Assembly: GCA_964438995.1 (NCBI GenBank)
Contig: CAYTMQ010000013.1
Span: forward strand, 13,216-77,215
From: JABMMZ01 sp964438995
GTDB taxonomy: Bacteria; Bacteroidota; Bacteroidia; NS11-12g; UBA955
Reading direction: 5' to 3'
DNA length: 64,000 nucleotides
Below, in pieces: positions 26,241-36,700 of the stretch. Both the position numbers and the translations under genes were made by a program. Within the stretch, counting starts at the first letter, position 1, and each line of letters opens with the position of its first letter. Under the pieces are notes generated by a model, which ran no database searches, was not told where the DNA came from, and saw only the letters and a list, made by a program, of their open reading frames with translations.

Positions 26241-27008
26241 TTAGAATTTAAAATCTTGATTGAGTTTATAGAAAGCTATTTGGCCTTCTTCATTAGGATT
26301 AAAAGCCAAAGAATAGACATACTCCGAACCATTTGTATACGATTGTATGGTCCATTCTGATGCATGAACTTCATTTAGTCCCCAAACTTTGTAACGACCG
26401 TCCAAAGATGGTATGCTCGCAACATCGTCATCAATGCCTTTGCCAATAGCTTTTAAAAATGCTTCCTTCCTAGTCCATAACAAGCAGAATTCCCTTCTCT
26501 GATTTTCGCTTTGAATGATGGCAAACTGCTCTTGAATGCTAAGCACCTTTTTCCCAATTATCGGTGCTTTGATGGCATTTTCTGCACATTCTACGTCCAC
26601 ACCTATTGGCTTCTTATCTACAGCTATGAGTACTTTATTTTTGGTATGTGAAACATTGAAGTGCAACTTAGATTGAGGGAATTTCAATACAGGTTTTTTG
26701 TTGACACCTTGCTCTATAACCAACTGTGAAGGATGTATGTTTAATAGCTTACCGAGCAATTTTCTTAGCATGGCTCTCCCAGTTAAGAATCTTAGAGAAT
26801 CACTTTTTTTGTGGTAATTAAACGAGCGCAATTTTTCTTGTTCACTCAATACAGATAGCAAGATGTCTTGTTTACCTTCAAAATCCATATAATCCACTTC
26901 CAAAATTGCAGGCAGTTGCATCCAATTAACGGCTTCAATATCGCTAATTGACACCCAGTTCAATTGCTCATTTTTAAGCGTCGATATGTTGAGGTTTAGA
27001 TGTTGCAC
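26241..27008 (-). CDS. 4'-phosphopantetheinyl transferase, Sfp type
   Basis: 255-residue enzyme that moves phosphopantetheine from CoA to the conserved Ser of carrier domains. The motif GVDVECAEN near 133 (metal-binding D-x-E) and LLWTRKEAFLKAIGKGI near 176-192 (W-x-x-K-E-A) are diagnostic of the Sfp/Gsp branch, as opposed to short AcpS. It lies one base from the NRPS gene and shares its transcript, so it very probably activates that enzyme's T domain. Confidence 0.92.
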   Translation of the reverse strand: MQHLNLNISTLKNEQLNWVSISDIEAVNWMQLPAILEVDYMDFEGKQDILLSVLSEQEKLRSFNYHKKSDSLRFLTGRAMLRKLLGKLLNIHPSQLVIEQGVNKKPVLKFPQSKLHFNVSHTKNKVLIAVDKKPIGVDVECAENAIKAPIIGKKVLSIQEQFAIIQSENQRREFCLLWTRKEAFLKAIGKGIDDDVASIPSLDGRYKVWGLNEVHASEWTIQSYTNGSEYVYSLAFNPNEEGQIAFYKLNQDFKF

Positions 27009-30000
27009 TAGTGAATGTTCAAACTTCTATTAACTGCATCTTGTAAAGTTCTAGCAAAGCTGTAGCAATGCTCTCCTGTTATCATGTGGTCGTGATCGCC
27101 TCTAACCTCATGTACTATTATACCTTTTTTTGCATAAGGATGCCAACCTAAGTATTTAGGATCTTTAAGATAATACAATTTCTTTTCAGACCTAAACAAG
27201 TCAATTACGCCATTGTATGGTTTGATGTCATATTTTTCAAACGCTGCAAAATAGGCATCCATGATTTTGTAAAAATGGTCTAAAGATGGATCATCATCAT
27301 CTGGAATATCTTTGCCAAGTCGAGCTAAAATACCATTGACTCTAAGTTTGATGAATTTCTTCTGATATGCCCAAGCTTCAGATTTGAACTTGAATAAAGT
27401 TTTTATGAAATGGAGTTTTCTCGGAATGAATTCTACCAAAGCATTCGTTAACTTTTTATAGGCAGGTTGATGTCTTTTAGTAGATTCTAGTGAATAATCA
27501 AATACACCGAGTAGTCCAACCTTATCACCCAATTTTTCGAGTTGACGAGCAGCCTCGAAAGCCAATAAACTTCCAGCAGACAGTCCTGCAATCAAATATG
27601 GTCCTTTAGGATTATGGGATTTGATTTCGTTGATGTACTTAGACACTATGTCTTCTAAATGTTCAGAAGGAAATTCGTTATTGCTTAATCCGATGGCTTG
27701 AATACCATACAAAGGTTGATTGGCATCTAAGTGTTGAGCAAGTTCTTTAAACACCATCACTTCCAAACCTGCACCGTGAATGATATACAGCGGAGGATTT
27801 GTTCCTTCAGGTTTTATTGGTACTAAATAATGGTAAAGTCCAGAAGAGTCGCCGTTGATCAATTCAGCCAATCCAGCGATACTTGGTTTTCTGAATAATG
27901 CTGAAAGTGGCAGCTTAAATCCGAGTTGAGATTCTATGTTGTGCATCAACTCAATAGCAATCAGAGAATGTCCGCCTGAAGAGAAGAAATCGTCTAATCT
28001 ACTAGCATTTTTTACACCCAACGACGCTTCCCAAATAGGTTTTATTGCTAATTCTGTTTCATTCCAAATATCTGTATCGGCTTCATTATTCTTTTCTGAA
28101 TTGAGTAAATTAGCTACATCAATTTCAGACAAAAATTTCCTATCCGTTTTTGCATTAGGTGTAAGAGGCATGGCATTGACACAGACGAACATGGCTGGTA
28201 CCATATAATCTGGCAAATCCTTTGACAGCAAATTTCTTAAGACATCAAATTCTTCTTTTTCTATCAAACTTAATTGCAGTCCGCTATTCTTACAAGTTTT
28301 AAATTTTCTTGAACTAACGCCAAAATCTTTTAGAAAAGCAACCAATCTCAAATCATCTTTAGCAAATAGTTTAGGCACTACTACTGCTTCTTTAAAATTG
28401 CCTTTTTGAATCAAAACCGATTCTATTTCACCTGTTTCAATTCTAAATCCTCTAATCTTAACTTGGTTGTCATTTCTACCAAGACATACCAACTCATCAT
28501 TAGAGTTGATATACCCTAAATCGCCCGTTAAATAAATCTTCCTATTGGCATCATAAGGGTGTTGAATGAATTTCTCATTGGTCAACTCTTTTTTACCTAA
28601 GTAACCAATTGCAAGTCCGTCACCACCAATGGCTATTTCGCCTGCCTGACCAACGGCCATTGGGCGATGTTTAGCATCTAATATGTAAATATCTGTATTT
28701 GCGAGAGGCTGACCAATAGTAATAAGCGAATCACTGGCATGAATTTGTTTTACACATGACCAAATACAGGTTTCAGTAGGACCATATAAGTTCCAAAGAG
28801 AATCACATTTTACCACCAACTCTTTTGCAAGTTCAAGCGGCAAAGGCTCACCACCACAGAACAACTTAAGGTTCTTTTTACCATTAAATCCAAATCCTTG
28901 CAACAATCTAAAAGTAGCAGGTGTTGCTTGCAATACAGTGATGTTATGTTGTTCTAAAATATTGATAATGGCTTCTCCATCCTTGTTGATATCAGAAGGC
29001 GCCAACACCAATTTTCCTCCACATATCAGAGGCAAGTACAACTCTAATCCAGAGATATCAAAACTAATTGTTGTGAGAGCAAATAAGGCATCATTACTGG
29101 TAAATCCAGGGGTTTGTTTGACACTCCACAATAGGTTTATCAAACTTCTCTGAGACATTTCAACACCCTTTGGAAGTCCGGTAGAACCAGAAGTATAAAT
29201 AAGATACGCAGGCAATTCATTGCTGTGAATTGTCCCATCAAATTCGCTATTCTTCTCAATTGATAATAGTTCCTTCGCAGAATATGCTTTACATGTATCA
29301 GTAGAGATATGTTTGTATTTATCTTCACAAATCAAGATACTTGTTTGTGAATCTTCGAGCATGTATTGAATTCTTTGAATAGGAAAAATTGGGTCGATTG
29401 GGATATAGGCGGCTCCAATGCGCATTACAGCTAGCATCGCAACCATCATGTCGATACTTCTATCCAACATCACTCCGGCTTTCATACCAGAACTCAATCC
29501 TACTGATTGTATTGCATGAGCGAACTCGTCAACTTGTTTGACCAATTCTGAATAAGAAATTTGGTTATTTTCAAAAGCAATTGCAGTTTGATTAGGATAC
29601 GATTTAGCCATTTCCAGAATCAATTCAAAAACCGTCGACGATTTTGGATAATGAGCTTTGGTATTATTGAAAGACGCTAATGCTTTTTGTATTTCCTGAG
29701 GGTCAGACAAATCGCAAGCCCCAATAACAATATCAGGTTGGTTGCACAACGAATCTATTAAATATTGGTATTGGTGCAACAAATCGAGAACCGATTGTTC
29801 ATCAAATAGGGATGAATTATAGTCCAACTCAATAGTAAGCTGCTCACCTACCCTAGACACATTGACAATCATATCAAAAGAACTGTAATGCCTCTTGTTG
29901 ATTTCGAGCTGCGTATCAAGGCCATCTAACAAGGTGTTTCCCATTAATTCTCTGTCAACATTGAATGTAACAGGAATAAGAGGAAGGGTACTCTGACCGC

Positions 30001-31072
30001 GATTAATTTTTATGTGTTTAAGTACAGTACCAAACGTGATATGACGGTTGGCAAAGGCTGTTTTATAGTCTTTAGTTCTTTGAATTAAATAGTCTTTGAA
30101 ACTTAGATTGCCGTTGACATTTGCAAGAATTGGAATTGTATTGACACAATGTCCCATCAATTCATTCATTTTGTGTAAAGGCTGACCAGCTGTAGGCAAT
30201 CCGATAACAAAAGATGATACGGCAGATTTCCTATACAATAGAACCTCAAATATAGTGCACATGGAAATCAGCAAACTACTTCCAAAACCATCCGCAGCTA
30301 AGCGCAAAGAATTGAATTGTTTGGTTGATAATGGGAAACTAATGTGGTTGCTTTTATAGGAGTAATCGTTTGGACGAACAGCAGTATATGGCAATGCTGG
30401 CACTGGTTTAAAATCCTTAAACACATCTTGCCAAAAGTTCTTTACTTCAAGGTACTCATTGCTTTTAGCATACTGCTCTTCAGCCTCAGCAAATTGCACA
30501 AACCTCAATGCAGGAGCAAACTCTGTTTCATTTTTCTGAAAACCATTGTACAATTTCCCAATTTCAGAAATCAACAAACCAAGTGTCCATCCATCACAAA
30601 TCACGTGATGCGCGGTTAAGGTCAAATAATGTAAGTCACCATAAGAAATTAGACTAGCATCAAACAATGGACCTTTTCTCAAATCAAAATTGATTAAAGC
30701 ACATCTTTCTTTTTCAGCATGCAAAATGGCTTCAAGTGATTGATTGCTTTTAACAATTTGTTTCTTAATGATAGCAGGCAAAGTGGTCACAACCAAACAT
30801 TGGTTATTCTGAATATCGAACAACATTTTAAAATTGTCGTTTCGATCCACCATTGTTTGAAGGGCTTTTTCTAATGAATCAATGTTAAGCTTACCAGTAA
30901 TTTTAAGGGTTATGCTTTGATTGAACGCGCGGTTGGCATCTTGACCACCAATCATGCAAGCCGTAAGAATTTCCGTTTGCTGTTCAGTACATTTAAACTT
31001 ATACAGCAATTCCAAACCAGTCACATTGTCTAGTTCAGCACCTAAGTGATGTATATGGTTGGTGGAATTCAT
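27008..31072 (-). CDS. Single-module non-ribosomal peptide synthetase (C-A-T-TE)
   Basis: 1354 residues with a complete module. Condensation domain (about 20-440) has the active motif HHVICDG near 153. Adenylation domain (about 475-985) has YTSGSTGLPKGV near 627, FDIS, YGPTE, TGDLGY, and NAKTDRK near 974. Thiolation domain has GGHSLIAIEL near 1045 (Ser is the phosphopantetheine site). Thioesterase (about 1098-1345) has GLSAGS near 1166. Aligned by eye to GrsA, the specificity residues read D-I-L-Q-F-G-L-I-W-K, close to a code I remember for glycine. A C domain at the start means an acyl donor must come from elsewhere. The PPTase follows immediately. Product unknown. Confidence 0.93.
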   Translation of the reverse strand: MNSTNHIHHLGAELDNVTGLELLYKFKCTEQQTEILTACMIGGQDANRAFNQSITLKITGKLNIDSLEKALQTMVDRNDNFKMLFDIQNNQCLVVTTLPAIIKKQIVKSNQSLEAILHAEKERCALINFDLRKGPLFDASLISYGDLHYLTLTAHHVICDGWTLGLLISEIGKLYNGFQKNETEFAPALRFVQFAEAEEQYAKSNEYLEVKNFWQDVFKDFKPVPALPYTAVRPNDYSYKSNHISFPLSTKQFNSLRLAADGFGSSLLISMCTIFEVLLYRKSAVSSFVIGLPTAGQPLHKMNELMGHCVNTIPILANVNGNLSFKDYLIQRTKDYKTAFANRHITFGTVLKHIKINRGQSTLPLIPVTFNVDRELMGNTLLDGLDTQLEINKRHYSSFDMIVNVSRVGEQLTIELDYNSSLFDEQSVLDLLHQYQYLIDSLCNQPDIVIGACDLSDPQEIQKALASFNNTKAHYPKSSTVFELILEMAKSYPNQTAIAFENNQISYSELVKQVDEFAHAIQSVGLSSGMKAGVMLDRSIDMMVAMLAVMRIGAAYIPIDPIFPIQRIQYMLEDSQTSILICEDKYKHISTDTCKAYSAKELLSIEKNSEFDGTIHSNELPAYLIYTSGSTGLPKGVEMSQRSLINLLWSVKQTPGFTSNDALFALTTISFDISGLELYLPLICGGKLVLAPSDINKDGEAIINILEQHNITVLQATPATFRLLQGFGFNGKKNLKLFCGGEPLPLELAKELVVKCDSLWNLYGPTETCIWSCVKQIHASDSLITIGQPLANTDIYILDAKHRPMAVGQAGEIAIGGDGLAIGYLGKKELTNEKFIQHPYDANRKIYLTGDLGYINSNDELVCLGRNDNQVKIRGFRIETGEIESVLIQKGNFKEAVVVPKLFAKDDLRLVAFLKDFGVSSRKFKTCKNSGLQLSLIEKEEFDVLRNLLSKDLPDYMVPAMFVCVNAMPLTPNAKTDRKFLSEIDVANLLNSEKNNEADTDIWNETELAIKPIWEASLGVKNASRLDDFFSSGGHSLIAIELMHNIESQLGFKLPLSALFRKPSIAGLAELINGDSSGLYHYLVPIKPEGTNPPLYIIHGAGLEVMVFKELAQHLDANQPLYGIQAIGLSNNEFPSEHLEDIVSKYINEIKSHNPKGPYLIAGLSAGSLLAFEAARQLEKLGDKVGLLGVFDYSLESTKRHQPAYKKLTNALVEFIPRKLHFIKTLFKFKSEAWAYQKKFIKLRVNGILARLGKDIPDDDDPSLDHFYKIMDAYFAAFEKYDIKPYNGVIDLFRSEKKLYYLKDPKYLGWHPYAKKGIIVHEVRGDHDHMITGEHCYSFARTLQDAVNRSLNIH

Positions 31073-31788
31073 TACTTTTTCTAAATGTCTTTTCTGCTAT
31101 TATGAGTAAAACTAAGTGTTTAATTTTTTGTTAAAAACACGACAACCCAAAGGAGATGAAGATTTAGAAAGGTGTAATGAGAGCACGGTCAATTTCTCAA
31201 ATTGCGTTTTGTTTAAGTTTTGTGTCATTTATCTCTGCGTATTGTGTGTATTAGATTCAATCAAACAAATTTGAACCTATGCAAAAATAATGGATAGGGT
31301 TGAAAAAACAAGGTGCTTGGATGTCTTAACTGCAAGTTTTTTAGATTACTGCCATTTACTAAAACATTAATTACTGATATTCAGTATATTATCAATTATT
31401 ATTATCCATAATTTTAATTGAAACTCAGCTAATATCATATTTGGGATTGTTAAAGACTTTTTTAACATATTTCAACAAGAAGGCGCTATAATTAAGGTCA
31501 TCTACAATTTGAGAAATTCAATATTAACATCTGTATATCAGCAATATACAAAATCAACAAATTACATCTTTCAAGTTAGAATTCTTGTTTAACAAATTAA
31601 AGGAGGACATTGGTAGCAAAAAATATTTATTTTTATTTTTTGACATTTATAAGGAAATTCATTGGAATTTGTTTGAGTCCAAAATCTATTTATATTTGAC
31701 TCAGACTTAGCTCAAATATGAGATTTACCAACTACTTGATCGTTGAATTGACGGCCTTAAACTGGTAGAAAATAGTTCGTTACTTATC
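31073..31788. other. 716-bp AT-rich divergent intergenic region
   Basis: Lies between the NRPS gene (leftward) and acs (rightward). Apart from the acs promoter near its right end, no ORF of credible length, tRNA, strong hairpin or repeat was recognised. A weak -7-like sequence (TAGTTTTA on the minus strand) lies about 35 nt before the NRPS start. Confidence 0.6.
31668..31698 (+). promoter_or_regulatory. Bacteroidetes-type promoter of acs
   Basis: TTTG at 31668-31671, a 19-nt spacer and TATATTTG at 31691-31698 match the -33/-7 consensus well. The acs ATG is 90 nt downstream, so an untranslated leader of about 80 nt is predicted. Confidence 0.65.
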
Positions 31789-33687
31789 ATGACACCATTT
31801 AGAATCCAAAACGCAAAAGATTACAACAATGCCTATAAAGAAAGCATTGAACAACCAGAGCAATTCTGGGACAACATCGCCAATCACTACCAATGGCATC
31901 AAACTTGGCGCAAGACATTAGACTGGAATTTTGAAGAGCCCAATATCAAATGGTTTGTTGATGGCAAAATGAATATAACAGTCAACTGTATTGACCGTCA
32001 TTTAGAGTCTAGAGGCAATAAAATTGCATTGATTTGGGAAGCTAACGACCCAAAAGAGCCTTCAATTAGATACACATATCGAGAGTTGTATGGGCATGTC
32101 AACCGCATGGCCAATATTCTTAAAAACCTTGGTATTAAAAAAGGAGATAGAGTGTGTATTTATTTACCTATGATACCAGAATTGGCATTTGCAACTTTGG
32201 CTTGTGCCCGCATTGGTGCTGTGCATTCAGTTGTTTTTGCTGGATTCAGTGTCAATGCTTTAGCAGATAGGATTCAAGATTCTGGTTGCCAAGTGGTGAT
32301 TACATCTGATGGATTGAACCGTGGGGCCAAACAAATACCTGTAAAATCGGTTGTGGATGAAGCAATAGCTCTTTGCGAAGGCGTAAAAAAAGTGTTGGTG
32401 GTTAATCGTTTGAATTGGCCTATCAACATGGTAGAAGGTCGCGACCACTGGTACCACGATATGATCACACATGTTGCAGACACATGTGAACCTGAAATCA
32501 TGGACAGCGAGGACAATTTATTTATTCTATATACTTCTGGTAGCACAGGCAAACCCAAAGGTGTGGTGCATACGTGCGGTGGTTATATGGTGTATGCGGG
32601 CTATTCGTTTCAAAATGTGTTTCAATACAACGAAAGCGATGTATACTGGTGCACAGCCGATATTGGCTGGATTACTGGTCACACTTACATACTATACGGC
32701 CCTTTGTTACAAGGCGCAACCTCATTGATGTTTGAAGGTGTTCCTACCTTTCCAGACCCTGGAAGATTTTGGCAAGTAATAGACAAACACAGTGTCAATA
32801 TTTTTTATACTGCACCAACAGCCATTCGCTCATTAATGGCATCTGGGGTTGACCATGTTTTAGCTTATAGTCTGCATTCATTAAAGACACTGGGGTCGGT
32901 TGGCGAGCCCATCAACGAAGAAGCTTGGCATTGGTACCACACCCATGTAGGTAAAGGCAAATGTCCAGTTGTAGACACTTGGTGGCAAACCGAAACAGGA
33001 GGTATTATGATCAGTGCATTGGCTGGTATATCTGAACTAAAACCTGCTCATGCTGGATTCCCCCTACCTGGAATACAACCAATATTGGTAGATACCGAAG
33101 GCAAAGAAATTGAAGGCAACGGAGTAGAGGGTTACTTATGCGTTAAATTCCCATGGCCTTCGATGATACGCACAACATTTGGCGACCACGAAAGATGCAG
33201 GGTCAATTATTTTGCAACGTATAATAATCTCTATTTTACTGGAGATGGTGCAAAGCGCGAAGACAATGGCATGTACCGAATTATTGGCAGAGTAGACGAT
33301 GTCATCAATGTGAGCGGTCACAGATTTGGCACTGCAGAAATAGAGAATGCCATCAATCAAAACAAAAAAGTCATAGAAAGCGCAGTTGTTGGCTATCCCC
33401 ACGACATCAAAGGTCAGGGCATATATGCTTATGTTATATTATCTGAAGGCACGGCTTCAGACAATCATACAAGAGATGAAATCATCGAGAGTGTTGTTGA
33501 GCATATTGGCAGAATAGCCAAGCCAGACAAAATACAATTTGTATCAGGATTACCTAAAACCAGAAGCGGCAAAATCATGCGTAGAATCTTACGAAAAATT
33601 GCCGAAGGTGACATCAGTTCTTTAGGCGATACCAGCACCCTACTTGACCCATTGGTGGTGGATGAGATAAGTGGTGGAAGGTTGTAG
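31789..33687 (+). CDS. acs: Acetyl-CoA synthetase (AMP-forming)
   Basis: 632-residue cytoplasmic ligase converting acetate, ATP and CoA to acetyl-CoA, AMP and PPi. Adenylate-forming motifs are visible: LYTSGSTGKPKGVVHT near 249-264, WWQTETGG near 398, YFTGDGAKRED near 483 and the C-terminal KTRSGKIMRRILR near 592-604, whose last motif lysine is the known acetylation target. Residues such as IGWITGHTYILYGPL match Acs rather than propionyl- or other acyl-CoA ligases. Slightly short (family about 640-650) but complete. Confidence 0.94.
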   Translation: MTPFRIQNAKDYNNAYKESIEQPEQFWDNIANHYQWHQTWRKTLDWNFEEPNIKWFVDGKMNITVNCIDRHLESRGNKIALIWEANDPKEPSIRYTYRELYGHVNRMANILKNLGIKKGDRVCIYLPMIPELAFATLACARIGAVHSVVFAGFSVNALADRIQDSGCQVVITSDGLNRGAKQIPVKSVVDEAIALCEGVKKVLVVNRLNWPINMVEGRDHWYHDMITHVADTCEPEIMDSEDNLFILYTSGSTGKPKGVVHTCGGYMVYAGYSFQNVFQYNESDVYWCTADIGWITGHTYILYGPLLQGATSLMFEGVPTFPDPGRFWQVIDKHSVNIFYTAPTAIRSLMASGVDHVLAYSLHSLKTLGSVGEPINEEAWHWYHTHVGKGKCPVVDTWWQTETGGIMISALAGISELKPAHAGFPLPGIQPILVDTEGKEIEGNGVEGYLCVKFPWPSMIRTTFGDHERCRVNYFATYNNLYFTGDGAKREDNGMYRIIGRVDDVINVSGHRFGTAEIENAINQNKKVIESAVVGYPHDIKGQGIYAYVILSEGTASDNHTRDEIIESVVEHIGRIAKPDKIQFVSGLPKTRSGKIMRRILRKIAEGDISSLGDTSTLLDPLVVDEISGGRL

Positions 33688-33716
33688 AAGAAAGTCCGTC
33701 TAAAGCGTGAATCCCC

Positions 33717-36700
33717 TCACCACTTCAACAAAAAAGTGCCACTTTGTTCGCTGTATTTGTAGAAGAAATCTCTGAAAGAGATGACATAGGTGTAGACACC
33801 ATTTTGGCATAGTTTGCCTCTGTAGTAGCCGTCCCATTTGTCTAAATGGTTGTCTGTGGCAAACACAATTTCGCCCCAGCGGTTGTATATCTTAAATGTG
33901 TAATTGCGGGCAAACTCAATACCTTCCGGACCGAACATCTCGTTTTTACCATCACCGTTTGGCGTGAAAACATTTGGTGTGTAATACTTTATTGGACCGC
34001 CAATGTACACCCACTCCTCTTTTGTATTGCTACAACCATTGAAATCAGTGATTTTTAATTTCACTAAGATGGTTGTTGAATCATAAACAGTGATGGTGCT
34101 ATCATTTTTTATGGATTGACCGAACTGAGCAAAATCCCAAAGCAAATACTTGTAATTGGTCACAGAATTTTTAAAAGTAGCCAAAGTATTGCTATTGCCT
34201 CCATCTTTAAAATTGTAGGTAAAATTAACATTAGGCAGTTTTAAAACATAAGCATTGCTAGAAGCGTTGAATGTATCTTTACAACCACCAACAGTTGAGG
34301 TGTATAATTTCACTTTATACTGACCAATATTTTGGTATTGGTGACTGGCATTTAATCCTGAAGCATAAGCCCCATCGCCCATGTCCCACATAGCATAAGA
34401 TGGTATTGGTGAGCCATTAAGCAATGTCGCTAATACTTTGGTACTATCATTCAAACAAACTGTTTTAATATCTGCTATTTGTAATCTTACTGAACTTTCT
34501 ACTTGAACATTTTGCATGGCTGTATCGGAACACATAGAATCAGAATTGCAAATCAATTGAACCAAATATGTACCTGAGTCGAGGTATTTTTTTGGTAGTG
34601 GATTGACCGCATTAGAAGTTGAACCATCACTGAAACGCCACAATTGACTTGCTATACTGCCATTAGCAATGCTTGAAGCATTTGCGAAAACAAATTGATT
34701 GTTGCTCAAACACATTTGCGAATCAGAACATGTAAAATTGGCCTTCGGATTTGGATTAATGTTCACTAAGATTGTATCAAAACCAGGGCAATTACTTGCA
34801 CCTAAATTTATTACCCTAACTGTTTGCCATCCATTGTTTGCAAACTTGAGTCCATTTACTTGAGGCATCAACAAACTATCTGAATTAAAATACCATTTAA
34901 CACTAGAACTGCCAGTGGATTGCTTCAAATGAAAATTGAAGGATTGAGACTTTGAACACTGTGAAGCATCATTTACCACAATATCAGCTTTCTCATTTGG
35001 CAATACACTAAAGGTTTTTTTAACACTATCACGACATCCAAATTCATTCACGACTTTTAACCAAGCAAATTTCGCTCCTGGCAATCCAAATGAATGCCTT
35101 AAAGAATCAGAATTCTCTTCGGTATATCCATCACTCATCATCCAAGTCGATGTTTGAATCTTTCCCGTATCTGAAGTGGATGTATTTTTGAATTTAAAGT
35201 TGTTGCCGTAATCACATTGTTGAGTATCATTAATAGTAAAATCGGCCTTCACATTGCCACTTACCTTTACGATTTTAGTGATAGAATCTTTGCACCCTTG
35301 AGGAATTGTTGCTTTAAGTTTTACTGAATAAAATCCTTTATTTGGATAGATATAAAATGTATTTTTAGCTGTATCCTTTTTAGACACAATGGTCCAATTG
35401 TAACGAATTGGCGAGTTTAAAGCGGTTGTTGAATTGATCAATTTAACTGTATCACCCATGCATGCAACAGGTTGACTGGCATTAAAATCAACATTAGGTT
35501 CTTTGAAAATTTCAATATTTTTACGCATGGTATCAATGCAACCATTGCTGTTTTCGTATATCAACAGCGTATAGTATTTACCTTCTGCCGAGTACTTTCT
35601 TGGAGCAGGAGGATTGTTGTTACTGATGACATAACCTTCTGAGAAGTACCACTTAAAACGACGGTGCAATGAGGTATCTTTTATTGTAGTATTGGTATAT
35701 GTTACAGTATTGGTTTTAAAGCACGAATCTTTATTGGTGATGGTATAAAACGCCTTGGGCGCTTGCTTGATTTCGAAGAAACCAAACGTATCATCTTCAC
35801 AGCCTTTGTAAGTTTTAACTTTAAACTTGATTAGATATTGACCAACTTTAGGAAACTTGTGATAAACAGTATCGGCCATCGTATCAAAAGGATTAAAATC
35901 ATCGAAGTCCCACGAGGTATTGATGATAGAATCTTTAGAGGTACTGTTGTTGACGAAACGAATTGGATGGTTAAAATTAGAACAAATTTGAGTATCAGCC
36001 TGAATAAAACTAGCAACAGGACTAGGCGTATTGTACACCATTAAAGTATCTTGAAAACGACAACCATTTCGCTCAGTAACCCTTAACCAATACAGACCAG
36101 GATTTTTAATGTATTGACCAAAGGCATCGTGACCACCATTCCACTCGTAACGTTTAAACCAATCGAGGTTTTTTGCCAATAAAGTAAAACCGATATGCCC
36201 ACAAACTAGAGTATCATTGATTAAGACAGGTGTTTCATCAGCAAAATCAACATAAATTCTTTTAGAAATAGTATCGTAAACGTTGGTATTTTTATGCCTA
36301 AAATACATATAAATCTCGTGGTATCCAGTGTCGGGAAACACTTTGGTAAAACTATTTCCAGAATACAAAGTTGGAGCATTATCAATTCGCCAGGTGATGT
36401 TATCAATACTATCCGTTCTAATGGCAGTAAATATTGTAGTATCTTTTTTGCAAGTGCGGGTAAATATAAAATTTTGATTGAGTATTTTAGCACCACCACC
36501 CATTGTTGTTGAAAAGCCTTCACTAAAAGCATAACCGTACATGTAGGCCCAGAAACCCTTTGAACTGGTAAGTAAATTGGCTATCGAATCTAATTTTAAA
36601 TAGGCATAACTAAAGCCCGACATGGTACTTTGGTTGTACCAATTGGCATTGGGCAAATGTTTGTTATCAACTCTAAAATAAGATGTATCAGCTGTTTTGG

